NCBI RefSeq assembly: GCF_900585905.1
Contig: NZ_UTVH01000121.1
Coordinates: 1-64,000, forward strand
Direction: 5' to 3'
Length of the DNA: 64,000 bases
DNA from: Pseudomonas viridiflava
Lineage (GTDB): Bacteria; Pseudomonadota; Gammaproteobacteria; Pseudomonadales; Pseudomonadaceae
Below the pieces are notes generated by a model. That model saw only the letters and a program-made list of their open reading frames with translations, ran no database searches and had not been told where the DNA came from. The first letter of the stretch is position 1. The number at the start of each line of letters is the position of its first letter. Positions 1-8,335 of the stretch are shown piece by piece. The position numbers and the translations under genes are program-made.

Positions 1-2
1 TG

Positions 3-1583
3 ACCTTGCCTACAGGCCAGCACCTGAACCACCTGTACTACGGCAGCGGCCACCTGCACCAACTGAACCTCGACGGCCAGTTGATTAGCGACATGGAGCG
101 CGACGACCTGCACCGTGAGGTCTACCGCACCCAGGGCAAGCTCACCAGTTGCTTTGGCTACGACGCCATGGGCCGCAAGGCCTGGCAATTTGCTTCAACA
201 CTGCCGGCCGAAAAACTGTCGCAAGTGCACAACACCGGCATCAACACCAGCCTGCTGGTGGAACACGCCTACAACCCGATCCATCGCCGCTATCAATATG
301 ATCCGGCGGGCGAGTTGGTACGCACACTCGACAAACTGCGCGGCGAAATCAAATACGAATACGAAGCCAACGGCCAGCTCCACAGCCGCGAAACCGGCAG
401 GCTCGTCGACAGCGAAGAATTCCGCTACGACGCCGCCGCCAACCGCCTGAACTTCAACACCAGCCAATTCGACCAGGTCAAAGACAACCGCATCAAGCAA
501 TGGCGCGATCAGGAATACAGCTACGACCCGTGGGGCAACCTGATTGAAAAACGCAGTGGTCTGAATATGCTGCAAACGTTCAGCTATGACTGTGAGAATC
601 GTCTGGTCAAAGCCGAGACGTTCGTCAACGCTGGCCTGAAAAGTACCGGCAACTACCGCTACGACAGCCTCGGAAGGCGCGTCGGTAAAACCTCAACCAT
701 CGAAGGCAAAACCGAACACAAGAACTTCCTCTGGCAAGGCCTGCGCATGCTGCGCGAAGAAAGCCCAGGGCAAAGCAGCCTGTACATCTACGAGCCCGGC
801 AGCTACGCGCCGCTGGCCCGCGTTGACCAAAGCGAAGGTGAAGAGCAGAAGCTTTACTACTTCCACACCGACCAGATTGGTACGCCGCTGGAAATGACAG
901 ATGCGGACGGCGAGATCGTCTGGCAGGCGACGTACAAGGCGTGGGGGTCAATCGAGACCCTGGCGGTGAGTAAGGTTGAGCAGAATCTGCGGTTTCAGGG
1001 GCAGTACTTTGACGATGAGACAGGGCTGAATTACAACACGTTCAGGTACTACGATCCGTTGGTGGGGCGGTTTATAACGCAGGATCCGATTGGGGTGTTG
1101 GGTGGGGATAACCTCTATCGGTATGCTCCGAATGCTGTCGGATGGATAGATCCACTAGGCCTAACTGGATTTTTCTCTCCTTCAAACTTCACTGCACCTT
1201 CAGGAAGCGTGCATGCGGTATATCAACAAGTTATTGACTGGGATCTGCCAGTTAATACCCGTAACGGCGTCAGAACGAATTTGGAACTCGCCGCCGAAGG
1301 CAGAAGTCCCTTTGTAATTAAAAATGGTAGCTATTCACAGTTGAATCTGCACCATTCTAAGCAAAATGCTCTTGGCTCGCTTTTCGAGCTATCGGCAGAT
1401 ACACATCAAAACTTTGGTAAAACAAATGCATTGCATCCCCATCTGCCAAACCAACACCCGATAAATCCGGTAGATAGGGAATTATTCAATGGTGATCGAG
1501 ACGCTTATTGGAAAGGGCGAGCTCAATCGGAAACCAATAGACGAAACTCTGGCGGGTCCAGAGGCTCTGCAAACTGTGGGTAG
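3..1583 (+). CDS. RHS-repeat polymorphic toxin, C-terminal part, with LHH-family nuclease tip (5' end outside window)
   Basis: The reading frame is open from the window edge, so the N-terminal part lies upstream. The visible 525 residues carry YD/RHS repeats such as YRYDSLGRRVGK and the conserved RHS core end (RYYDPLVGRFITQDPIG), closing with DPLGL at about residues 382-386. RHS proteins encapsulate and deliver a variable toxic tip cut off near this motif. The tip (about residues 387-525) has the motif LNLHH at about 446-450, then HPHLPNQHPINPVDRELF and YWKGRAQSE. These match the HNH/Endonuclease VII-superfamily LHH nucleases, so the tip is probably a DNase toxin. Base composition falls sharply in AT-rich sequence after about position 1160, as expected for an exchangeable tip. 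The delivery route (T6SS or other) cannot be read here. The next gene is the likely immunity gene. Confidence 0.88.
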   Translation, partial: TLPTGQHLNHLYYGSGHLHQLNLDGQLISDMERDDLHREVYRTQGKLTSCFGYDAMGRKAWQFASTLPAEKLSQVHNTGINTSLLVEHAYNPIHRRYQYDPAGELVRTLDKLRGEIKYEYEANGQLHSRETGRLVDSEEFRYDAAANRLNFNTSQFDQVKDNRIKQWRDQEYSYDPWGNLIEKRSGLNMLQTFSYDCENRLVKAETFVNAGLKSTGNYRYDSLGRRVGKTSTIEGKTEHKNFLWQGLRMLREESPGQSSLYIYEPGSYAPLARVDQSEGEEQKLYYFHTDQIGTPLEMTDADGEIVWQATYKAWGSIETLAVSKVEQNLRFQGQYFDDETGLNYNTFRYYDPLVGRFITQDPIGVLGGDNLYRYAPNAVGWIDPLGLTGFFSPSNFTAPSGSVHAVYQQVIDWDLPVNTRNGVRTNLELAAEGRSPFVIKNGSYSQLNLHHSKQNALGSLFELSADTHQNFGKTNALHPHLPNQHPINPVDRELFNGDRDAYWKGRAQSETNRRNSGGSRGSANCG

Positions 1584-1588
1584 TTAGA

Positions 1589-2023
1589 ATGATTTCAATG
1601 AAAGTTGTTAATTTTTGCAAGAGTAAAGGCTGGTGGTTCGACGAAGCAAGCACTGAGTATGAAGTTGAACTTAGAAAGCTGGGCGTGGATATATCCTCTG
1701 ATTTTTCAGAGTTTTATCTTCACGTCGAAGATGGGCCCACTTTTATTCAAAGAGGAAAAGAGATCTACCAGGTATGCTGGTTTTCTAAAAACTCAGATTA
1801 TAACCTTGCATTGAAGCGAACACATGAAACCCTTAAGCTCCCTAAGGAGTACCTTCCTTTAGACAGCTTTGAAGCGGAGAGCGGATATTTTTACAACAGT
1901 GTTACTGGCGAGGTGATTGAGCTTTCACTGGGAAGAAACTTAATTGATTTTAATCAAGGAAGACTGAAACCGCAGTGGTCGAATTTTAGTGAATTTTTAG
2001 AAATGTATTTTGGCTTGTCCTGA
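1589..2023 (+). CDS. SMI1/KNR4 (SUKH)-family immunity protein for the RHS nuclease
   Basis: This 144-residue protein starts 5 bases after the RHS toxin stop, the usual place for cognate immunity. It looks like the SUKH superfamily: a central LPKEYLPLDSFEAESGYFY segment, then VTGEVIEL and a C-terminal WSNFSEFLEMYFG, typical of SMI1/KNR4-type proteins that bind and neutralise nuclease toxins. It should act in the cytoplasm. The gene is AT-rich like the toxin tip and unlike the genes further right, so toxin tip and immunity probably arrived together. No strong Shine-Dalgarno is visible; the second in-frame ATG at 1598 is an equally possible start, and translation may be coupled to the toxin gene. 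Family membership is a pattern judgement; the pairing is inferred from position. Confidence 0.78.
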   Translation: MISMKVVNFCKSKGWWFDEASTEYEVELRKLGVDISSDFSEFYLHVEDGPTFIQRGKEIYQVCWFSKNSDYNLALKRTHETLKLPKEYLPLDSFEAESGYFYNSVTGEVIELSLGRNLIDFNQGRLKPQWSNFSEFLEMYFGLS

Positions 2024-2320
2024 AGCCAAAAACTTAGTAAGTACGTGGCTGACGTAGTCCTGACATCAGCCACACATACTATGCTATGCCGGTGCTTTAG
2101 ATTTCTTGCAAAGGCAAGCCGCCTCAGAGTGGTGGTTTACTTGATAAATCCTGAACAAGCAAAAGCTTTAATATATCAAGAATATCGTAATAAAGCGCTC
2201 TTTAAAATTTAGGTCCAGAGAGTGATTGATGGCATTCAGTCACTCTTGATTTTTGCTAATGCGTAGCACAATTTTCAAGAAATTATCTATCTAAAATTAA
2301 AAATCGGATAAAAAATACAA

Positions 2321-2369
2321 CATTCTGCATTCTGCATTCTGCATTCTGCATTCTGCATTCTGCATTCTG
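2321..2369. repeat. Heptanucleotide tandem repeat, seven perfect copies of CATTCTG
   Basis: Seven uninterrupted copies of CATTCTG lie in the AT-rich spacer between the immunity gene and the orphan RHS fragment. A 7-bp unit is not a multiple of three, so copy-number slippage would shift a frame if the tract were translated. I see no credible gene across it. The surrounding 2024-2430 segment has no convincing coding sequence. A short tail reading KGKPPQSGGLLDKS then stop at about 2115-2160 may be the end of a former toxin tip. Confidence 0.9.
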
Positions 2370-2429
2370 AGGTAAGTTATGAAAGCGTATAGCATCAGAA
2401 AAATAACAGGAAATCACGCGCACTGATGA

Positions 2430-2720
2430 AGGCTCGTTGACCGACATAACGGCCAGCTCTCTGAAGTGATCAATCGCAACGGCGATTCGATGCGCCACTT
2501 CACCTATGGCGATGGCGTGATGACCAGCCACAGCAACGCGCTGGGACTGAGCTGTCACTATCGCTGGGAAACTTTGCAGGGCCAGCCGCGTGTGGTCGAA
2601 CACTGGACCAGCGATGGCGAGCACTTTCACTTCCGCTACGACGTGAAGGCACGCACCACTTTGGTCACCGACGTGTTGGGTCGCCGGGAAGGCGGCATGA
2701 CTCACAATGAACAGGCATGA
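2430..2720 (+). pseudogene. Orphan RHS core fragment
   Basis: The frame from a stop at 2427 to the stop at 2718 encodes RHS-type sequence: VDRHNGQLSEVINRNGDS, then SCHYRWETLQGQPRVVEHW and FHFRYDVKARTTLVTDVLGR. It has neither the N-terminal part nor the hyperconserved core end, and stops soon after VTDVLGR in unrelated sequence (MTHNEQA). It is therefore an internal RHS piece without ends, not a functional toxin. Such orphan pieces are typical downstream of RHS toxin genes and reflect past tip exchange by recombination. No ribosome-binding site is evident. Confidence 0.72.
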
Positions 2721-2722
2721 CT

Positions 2723-2760
2723 GCCCGGGCCTCTTCCCGGCTGAAGCCGGTCCCACGTCA
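2723..2760. repeat. REP-like half element
   Basis: The sequence CTTCCCGGCTGAAGCCGGTCCCAC carries the hairpin GGCTGAAGCC typical of Pseudomonas REP sequences. The same half motif, with GGCTAAAGCC, recurs at about 8250-8275. It abuts the stop codon of the leftward otnI gene and may serve as its transcription end. Confidence 0.55.
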
Positions 2761-3561
2761 GTGGGGAGAGGCCTTGTGTACTTGGTTCTGCCAGTCACGC
2801 AACCACTGCAGCCCCTGCGAGGTGTCGCCTTTGGGCCGGTACTCGCAGCCGATCCAGCCGCTGTAGCCGAGGCGGTCGATTTCGTCGAACAGCCAGGTGT
2901 AGTTAAGCTCGCCCATGTCGGGTTCATGCCGGTCCGGCACGCCTGCGATCTGGATGTGGCCAACGCCGGCGAAGTCTCGGCGCAGGGTTGAGATGACGTC
3001 GCCTTCGACGATCTGGCAGTGATAGAAATCGAACTGCACTTTAAGGTTATCGGCGCCCACCTGTTTGCAGATGGCGTGTGCCTGGTCCTGACGATTGAGG
3101 AAAAACCCCGGCATGTCGCGGGTGTTGATCGGTTCGATCAGCACGGTAATGCCCGCCTTGGCGGCTTGTGCGGCAGCGAAGGCGAGGTTGTCCAGATAGA
3201 CCGCCTGATGGCGCTCGCGCAGCGCCTCGTCGGGCAGCAGCCCGGCCATGACGTGAATCCGGTCGTTGCCCAGTAATGCAGCGTATTCCAGCGCTTTGGC
3301 GATGCCAGCGCGGAACTCCGCTTCGCGTCCCGGCAGCGAGGCGATGCCACGCTCGCCCGCTGCCCAGTCTCCTGGTGGGGCATTGAACAGCGCCTGCACC
3401 AGGCCGTTGTCGTCCAGGCGTTGCTTGAGTTGCGCAGGGCTGAAGTCGTACGGGAACAGGTATTCCACCGCCGCGAAACCATCGGCTGCGGCAGCGGCAA
3501 AGCGATCGAGAAACGCGTGTTGCGGGTAGAGCATGCTGAGGTTGGCAGCGAAACGAGGCAT
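2758..3561 (-). CDS. otnI: 2-oxo-tetronate isomerase (hydroxypyruvate isomerase family)
   Basis: This 267-residue TIM-barrel protein belongs to the xylose isomerase-like / hydroxypyruvate isomerase family. Landmarks are the N-terminal MPRFAANLSMLYP, the metal-binding region IEPINTRDMPGFFL near residue 145, and HIQIAGVPDRHEPDMGELNY near 205. In the characterised acid-sugar pathways OtnI converts 2-oxo-tetronate to 3-oxo-tetronate. The gene is last in the leftward ltnD-otnK-otnC-gntP-otnI run, 22 bases after the permease, so it is co-transcribed. The family alone would also allow hydroxypyruvate isomerase; the neighbouring OtnK, OtnC and LtnD favour OtnI. It is a cytoplasmic enzyme of normal length. 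Confidence 0.85.
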   Translation of the reverse strand: MPRFAANLSMLYPQHAFLDRFAAAAADGFAAVEYLFPYDFSPAQLKQRLDDNGLVQALFNAPPGDWAAGERGIASLPGREAEFRAGIAKALEYAALLGNDRIHVMAGLLPDEALRERHQAVYLDNLAFAAAQAAKAGITVLIEPINTRDMPGFFLNRQDQAHAICKQVGADNLKVQFDFYHCQIVEGDVISTLRRDFAGVGHIQIAGVPDRHEPDMGELNYTWLFDEIDRLGYSGWIGCEYRPKGDTSQGLQWLRDWQNQVHKASPH

Positions 3562-3583
3562 GTGAGAGCTCCAGTCTTTCAGA

Positions 3584-5041
3584 TCAGACGAATGGCCAGA
3601 TCACCAGGGTCGCGAGGAAACCCAGGGTGCCGAGAATAGTCACCAGCACCGTCCAGGTGCGCAGGCCGTCGGCGACATTGAGGCCGGCCAGTTTGGTGAA
3701 CATCCAGTAACCGGCATCGTTGATGTGCGACATCGCCAGACCGCCGCCGCCCATGGCCAGGCACAGCAGCGCCAGGTGGTTGGGGGTCAGGTTCAATGTC
3801 GCGATCAGCGGGCTGAGGATACCGGCCGTGGTGACCAGTGCAACCGTGGTCGAACCCTGCACCGCACGCAGCAGCAAGGTCAGCAGAAAGCCCAACGCGA
3901 GGACCGGCAGACCGGTGGTGCGCAAGGCTTCGGAGACCACCGCGCCGATACCGGTATCCACCAGCACCTTGCCGAATACGCCACCCGCACCGGCAATCAG
4001 AATCACCATCGCCACGCCGGGCAATGCCGAGCCAATGACATCGGAGACCTGGGTGCGGCTCCAGCCGCGCCGGGTGCCCAGCAGCCAGGCGCAGAGCAGG
4101 GTATCGATCAACAGCGCAACCAGTGGCGCGCCGAGCACCGTCAGCACGCTGCGCAGCATCGACTCGACAGGCAACAGGGTGGTCGCCAGGGTCCCCAGCA
4201 GAATCAGCACGATGGGCAGCAGAATCAGCGCGATGATCAGGCCGAAGCCGGGCGCCGGAGCAGGGGGCAGCGACGCCGCCAGGCTGCTGGCGCTTTCTTC
4301 GTGGCCCGGTTGTTTCGTCTGCGTGGCTTCGCTGTGGGTCGAGTAGTCGCCGTTGTGCCAGGCCTGCAGGTCAGCGTTGGTGATGTGCGGGCCGTAGACT
4401 TCAGCGCGTATGTCATCGGTCATCGGATAGACCTTGCGGGTCATGCGCCCGGCGATGAAATAGCCGACCAGGCTCAACACCGCCACCATCGGGATGCCGA
4501 ACATCAATACCCGGCCCAGGTCCGCGCCCAACTGGCCGGCTGCGGCCACGGCACCTGGATGCGGCGGCAGAAACGCATGCACTGCCAGCAACGCCGCGCA
4601 CATCGGCAGCGCGAACAGCAGCAGCGGTTTGCGCGCCGCCCGGGCCACGCCGTAGGCCAGCGGCATGAGGATGATCACGCCCACCTCGAAGAACACCGGG
4701 ATGCCGACGATGAACCCGGCCACGGTCAGCGCCAGCGGCGTGCGGCGGTTGCCGAAGCGCTTGATCAGGGTCTTGGCCAGGGCTTCAGCGCCACCGGACA
4801 ACTCAATGATGCGGCCGATCATGGCGCCCAGGGCGATGATGATGGCGATGTGGCCGAGGGTCTTGCCCATGCCGCCTTCGATGGTGGCGACCAGGTCGGC
4901 CGGTTTAACCCCGGCGACCAGGGCGACGATGATGCTCACCAGCATCAACGCCACGAATGGCTGAAACTTGTACTTGAGGACCAGAAACAGCAGCAGCGCG
5001 ATACCTGCGCCGGCAATCAACATCAGCATTAGTGGCGTCAT
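3584..5041 (-). CDS. GntP-family gluconate/acid-sugar:H+ symporter
   Basis: A 485-residue inner-membrane protein with about 12-14 hydrophobic segments and GntP-family landmarks: an N-terminal MLIAGAGIALLLFLVL, the block GIPVFFEVGVIILMP near residue 114 and GGGLAMSHINDAGYW near the C-terminus. GntP permeases import gluconate and related sugar acids with protons. Position inside the tetronate operon implies import of L-threonate or a similar four-carbon acid. It is somewhat longer than common GntP proteins because of a hydrophilic loop of about 60 residues near positions 205-265, rich in charged residues, Ser and Pro. It lies 83 bases after otnC and 22 bases before otnI. Confidence 0.88.
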   Translation of the reverse strand: MTPLMLMLIAGAGIALLLFLVLKYKFQPFVALMLVSIIVALVAGVKPADLVATIEGGMGKTLGHIAIIIALGAMIGRIIELSGGAEALAKTLIKRFGNRRTPLALTVAGFIVGIPVFFEVGVIILMPLAYGVARAARKPLLLFALPMCAALLAVHAFLPPHPGAVAAAGQLGADLGRVLMFGIPMVAVLSLVGYFIAGRMTRKVYPMTDDIRAEVYGPHITNADLQAWHNGDYSTHSEATQTKQPGHEESASSLAASLPPAPAPGFGLIIALILLPIVLILLGTLATTLLPVESMLRSVLTVLGAPLVALLIDTLLCAWLLGTRRGWSRTQVSDVIGSALPGVAMVILIAGAGGVFGKVLVDTGIGAVVSEALRTTGLPVLALGFLLTLLLRAVQGSTTVALVTTAGILSPLIATLNLTPNHLALLCLAMGGGGLAMSHINDAGYWMFTKLAGLNVADGLRTWTVLVTILGTLGFLATLVIWPFV

Positions 5042-5124
5042 GACTTGAGGTCCTGTTGTTATTGTTGTCCGGCTGCGCCGGGGATTGTCGGGCGCCGTGG
5101 CGGCGCCCGATCAATAGTTGCCCG

Positions 5125-5763
5125 CTACCACTGCGCGCCAAACACGGTGCGCAGTTCTTCCAGCGCCGCCTGATCCAGCGGCGCCGGTTTCGGGTTGCTC
5201 ATCAGCCACAGGCGAGCGGTCTCTTCCAGCTCCTCAAGGGCATAGCTGGCCTTGGCCACCGAGCTTTCCCAGATCACCGGCCCCAGGCGTTCAAGCATCA
5301 CGCCGCGCACACTGTTGGCCAGTTGTGCGACGCGCTCGGCGACCTTGGGCGAGCCAGGCCGCTCGTAGTTGATCAGCGGGATCGGACCGACTTTCATCAC
5401 TTGATAGGGCGTGATGGGCGGCAGGATGTTGTCTGGCTGCCAGACACCGGCCAGGGTCAAGGCCACCAGGTGCGTGGAGTGGGTGTGCACCACGCCGCCC
5501 ACGCCCGGATTGCGGTCGTAGACCTGGCGATGCAGGGCCAGGGTCTTGGACGGTTTGTTGCCCGAGACCCATTCGCCTGCCAGATTGACCTTGGCGATGT
5601 CGGCGGGATCAAGGCGACCCAGGCAGGCGTCGGTGGGGGTGATCAGCCAGCCGTCTTCCAGCCTGGCGCTGATGTTGCCCGCGCTGCCGACGGTGTAGCC
5701 GCGACCGTACAGCAGCCGGCCGGTGTCGCAGATATCTTCGCGCAGCTGATTCTCGTGACTCAT
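5125..5763 (-). CDS. otnC: 3-oxo-tetronate 4-phosphate decarboxylase (class II aldolase family)
   Basis: This 212-residue protein has the class II aldolase/adducin fold signatures: VGSAGNISARLEDGW near residue 26 and the zinc-binding HTHSTH near residue 98, with a further His/Glu-rich C-terminal part. In the DUF1537-kinase pathways OtnC splits 3-oxo-tetronate 4-phosphate to dihydroxyacetone phosphate and CO2. Its ATG overlaps the otnK stop (ATGA), showing translational coupling. Fuculose-phosphate aldolase is the alternative by family, but the kinase partner makes the decarboxylase more likely. Confidence 0.87.
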   Translation of the reverse strand: MSHENQLREDICDTGRLLYGRGYTVGSAGNISARLEDGWLITPTDACLGRLDPADIAKVNLAGEWVSGNKPSKTLALHRQVYDRNPGVGGVVHTHSTHLVALTLAGVWQPDNILPPITPYQVMKVGPIPLINYERPGSPKVAERVAQLANSVRGVMLERLGPVIWESSVAKASYALEELEETARLWLMSNPKPAPLDQAALEELRTVFGAQW

Positions 5764-7052
5764 GACGCGTCTCCCGCCAGATGCCTGAGCGCTTTGTTGA
5801 AGAAATCGCGACCGCCGAAGTTGCCGGATTTGAGGGCCAGCGCCAAGGGCTCGGCGCCACTGCTGACGGTGGCCGGAACGCCCGGATCGATCTGTGCGCC
5901 GATCTGCAGCAGTTGCACCCCCAGCGCCTGAACCACTGCACCCGACGTCTCGCCGCCTGCGACAACGAAGCGTCGGACGCCAGCCTCCCTGAGGCCTTTG
6001 GCGATTTGCCCGAGGGCGTCCTCGACCAGTGCGCCTGCACGTTCCACGCCCAATTGCTGCTGCACGGCTTTGACTTCTTCCGGCGAACTGGTGGCGTAGA
6101 TCAGCATGGTTTCACCCGCAGACCGAGCGAATGCCAGAGCTTGCTCGACCACCAGGCGACCTTCGGCCAACTCCAGCGGATCGATGCGCAGGGCCGGACG
6201 ATTGGCTTCGAGCCAGGCGGCAACCTGGCCGTTGGTGGCGACCGACGCGCTACCGGCCAACACCACTTCGCCACCGACGACCGGCTCAAGCCTGGCGGCG
6301 TCGATGTCACGTAGCTTGCCTGCCTTGCGGAAATTGCCCGGCAGGCCCAGCGCCAGGCCTGAGCCGCCGGTGAGCAGCGGCAAGTCAGCACAGGCTTCGC
6401 CCAGGGTGTACAGGTCGGCGTCGGACAGCGCGTCGGCGATGGCCATGCTCACGCCTTCGGCACGCAGATCGGCAATCCGGCCACGCACGCCGTCAACGCC
6501 TTTGGCGATGCTGTCGTAGCGCAGCAGGCCGACTTTCCGGGTGGTCTGCGATTGCAGCACGCGCACCAGGTTGGCGTCGGTCATTGGCGTCAGCGGGTGA
6601 TGCTGCATGCCGGATTCGCTGAGCAGCTGGTCCTGCACGAACAGGTGGCCACGAAAGATCGTGCGGCCGTTCTCCGGGAAAGCCGGGCACGCCAGGGTGA
6701 AGTCGCTGTCGAGCCGCTTGAGCAGCGCCTCGCTGACCTGGCCAATATTGCCTGCAGGGGTGGAATCGAACGTCGAGCAGTATTTGAAGAAGATCTGCTC
6801 GCAGCCACGGTCGCGCAGCCATTGCAGCGCAGCGAGGGATTGCTCGACGGCTTCGGCAGCGGGCAGGGTGCGCGACTTCAAGGCGATGACGATGGCATCG
6901 GCGTCCAGATCCGCTGCCATTTCAGCGCTCGGGATACCAATGCTTTGCACGGTACGCATGCCGCCGCGCACCAGCATGTTGGCCAGGTCGGTGGCGCCGG
7001 TGAAGTCGTCGGCAATGCAGCCCAGCAGCGGGCGCACGGGGGAAAGGCTCAT
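5760..7052 (-). CDS. otnK: 3-oxo-tetronate kinase (DUF1537 / four-carbon acid sugar kinase)
   Basis: A 430-residue protein with both halves of the DUF1537 kinase family: an N-terminal substrate domain beginning GCIADDFTGATDLANMLV, and a C-terminal nucleotide-binding domain with GGSGLALGLPGNF near residue 230 and VVAGGETSGAVVQALG near residue 370. The family phosphorylates 3-oxo-tetronate at O4 using ATP. It sits between ltnD (10 bases upstream) and otnC (4-base overlap). Length is normal and no key motif is missing. Confidence 0.9.
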   Translation of the reverse strand: MSLSPVRPLLGCIADDFTGATDLANMLVRGGMRTVQSIGIPSAEMAADLDADAIVIALKSRTLPAAEAVEQSLAALQWLRDRGCEQIFFKYCSTFDSTPAGNIGQVSEALLKRLDSDFTLACPAFPENGRTIFRGHLFVQDQLLSESGMQHHPLTPMTDANLVRVLQSQTTRKVGLLRYDSIAKGVDGVRGRIADLRAEGVSMAIADALSDADLYTLGEACADLPLLTGGSGLALGLPGNFRKAGKLRDIDAARLEPVVGGEVVLAGSASVATNGQVAAWLEANRPALRIDPLELAEGRLVVEQALAFARSAGETMLIYATSSPEEVKAVQQQLGVERAGALVEDALGQIAKGLREAGVRRFVVAGGETSGAVVQALGVQLLQIGAQIDPGVPATVSSGAEPLALALKSGNFGGRDFFNKALRHLAGDAS

Positions 7053-7062
7053 CGAAAACTCC

Positions 7063-7968
7063 TCAGGCTTGTTCTGGCTTGGCTTTTGGCAGTTCGATGC
7101 CCGGGAAAATCTTGATCACGGCGGAGTCGTCCTCACGACCAAAGCCAGCGCTGGAGGCCTGCATGAACATCTGATGCGCAGTGGCCGACAGCGGCAGCGG
7201 AAATTTGCTGGCGCGAGCGGTATCCAGCACCAGGCCCAGATCCTTGACGAAGATGTCCACCGCCGACAGCGGCGTGTAGTCGGCCTTGAGAATGTGCGGC
7301 ACGCGGTTTTCAAACATCCACGAGTTGCCCGCACTGTTTGTGATCACTTCGTACAACGCATCGGCATCGACGCCTTCGCGCAGGCCCAGGGCCATCGCTT
7401 CGGCGCTGGCGGCGATGTGCACGCCAGCCAGCAGCTGATTGATGATTTTCACTTTCGAGCCCAGGCCGTGAACGTCGCCCAGGCGATATACCTTGCCAGC
7501 CATGCCATCGAGAATGGCCTGCGCTTTTGCGTAGCACTGCTCAGGGCCTGAGGTCATCATGGTCATCTGGCCCGCAGCGGCCTTGGCAGCGCCGCCGGAG
7601 ATCGGGGCGTCGAGATAGAGGAGGTTCTGCGCGGCCAGGCGCTCGCCCAGCTCAACGGCAAAGGTTGGCGCCACGGTGGCGCAGCCAATCACCAGGCTGC
7701 CGGGGCGCAAAGCGGCGATGGCGCCGTTTTCACCAAAAAGAACGGTTTCAGTCTGCTCGGCGTTGACCACCACCGTGATGATCACCTCGCAGGCGGCAGC
7801 CATCTCGGCAGGGCTTGCGCAGGCAACGCCACCCTCGCTGGCGAACTGCTCGGTCACGCTCTGGCGCACGTCACAGGCATGCACATTGAAGCCGCTGCGC
7901 AGCAACGAACGCGCAATCCCCAGGCCCATGGCGCCCAGGCCGATAACGCCGACATTCTTGTTGGTCAT
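7063..7968 (-). CDS. ltnD: L-threonate 2-dehydrogenase (beta-hydroxyacid dehydrogenase family)
   Basis: A 301-residue NAD(P)+-dependent dehydrogenase. The N-terminal Rossmann motif is GVIGLGAMGLGIARSLL. The substrate motif DAPISGGAAKAAAGQMT lies near residue 120, and the catalytic-lysine region KVKIINQLLAG near 170. It should oxidise L-threonate at C2 to 2-oxo-tetronate, the first step of the operon pathway. I chose the ATG at 7968 because GAGGAAG lies just upstream and MTNKNVGVIG fits the family start; an upstream in-frame extension to 8088 is not family-like. It is the first gene of the leftward operon and follows a region rich in TGTGAA half-sites. D-glycerate or 3-hydroxyisobutyrate dehydrogenase is the family alternative. 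Confidence 0.86.
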   Translation of the reverse strand: MTNKNVGVIGLGAMGLGIARSLLRSGFNVHACDVRQSVTEQFASEGGVACASPAEMAAACEVIITVVVNAEQTETVLFGENGAIAALRPGSLVIGCATVAPTFAVELGERLAAQNLLYLDAPISGGAAKAAAGQMTMMTSGPEQCYAKAQAILDGMAGKVYRLGDVHGLGSKVKIINQLLAGVHIAASAEAMALGLREGVDADALYEVITNSAGNSWMFENRVPHILKADYTPLSAVDIFVKDLGLVLDTARASKFPLPLSATAHQMFMQASSAGFGREDDSAVIKIFPGIELPKAKPEQA

Positions 7969-8031
7969 GCTGTCTTCCTCGCAGAGTTGCCGATGCGCGT
8001 CAGTGCGGCATTGGTCTGAATTGTTCTGATC

Positions 8032-8099
8032 TGTGAATCTGATAGTGAATGAGTGATCGGATAATGTGAAGTATTTTTTCATATTCACATGGATTCACA
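8032..8099. promoter_or_regulatory. Cluster of TGTGAA/TTCACA half-sites upstream of ltnD, candidate DeoR-family operator
   Basis: Within 68 bases there are TGTGAA at 8032 and 8065, the near-copy AGTGAA at 8044, and TTCACA at 8084 and 8094. The array lies 64-131 bases upstream of the ltnD start and within the space between ltnD and the DeoR-type gene. Repeated half-sites of this kind are usual for DeoR-family repressors. The assignment to the neighbouring regulator is inferred. Confidence 0.5.
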
Positions 8100-8175
8100 A
8101 TCTAGTGCCCGTAGAAGCGCACGAGCATCGCGAGGCCGCGATGGCGTTCATCAGTCGGTTGATCGCTCCCAATGG

Positions 8176-8275
8176 CAGGAGCAGCTTTAGCCCCGAGAGG
8201 ACGGGTGCATGGGATGAGGTTGCTGTGTCGGGTCTATCGTCTTCCCGGCTAAAGCCGGTCCCACGGGCGCCAAGT
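8176..8275. repeat. REP-like inverted pair (REPIN)
   Basis: The segment starts with GGAGCAGCTTTAGCCCCGAGAGG and ends with CTTCCCGGCTAAAGCCGGTCCCACG. The two halves are inverted copies carrying GCTTTAGCC and GGCTAAAGC. It lies between the regulator gene and the ltnD promoter region and has no coding content. Confidence 0.6.
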
Positions 8276-8335
8276 CACCCCGGCGTTGCCGCTCAGCAGG
8301 GCCAGGGCGACCAGTGCTGAGCGGATGCCCATGAT

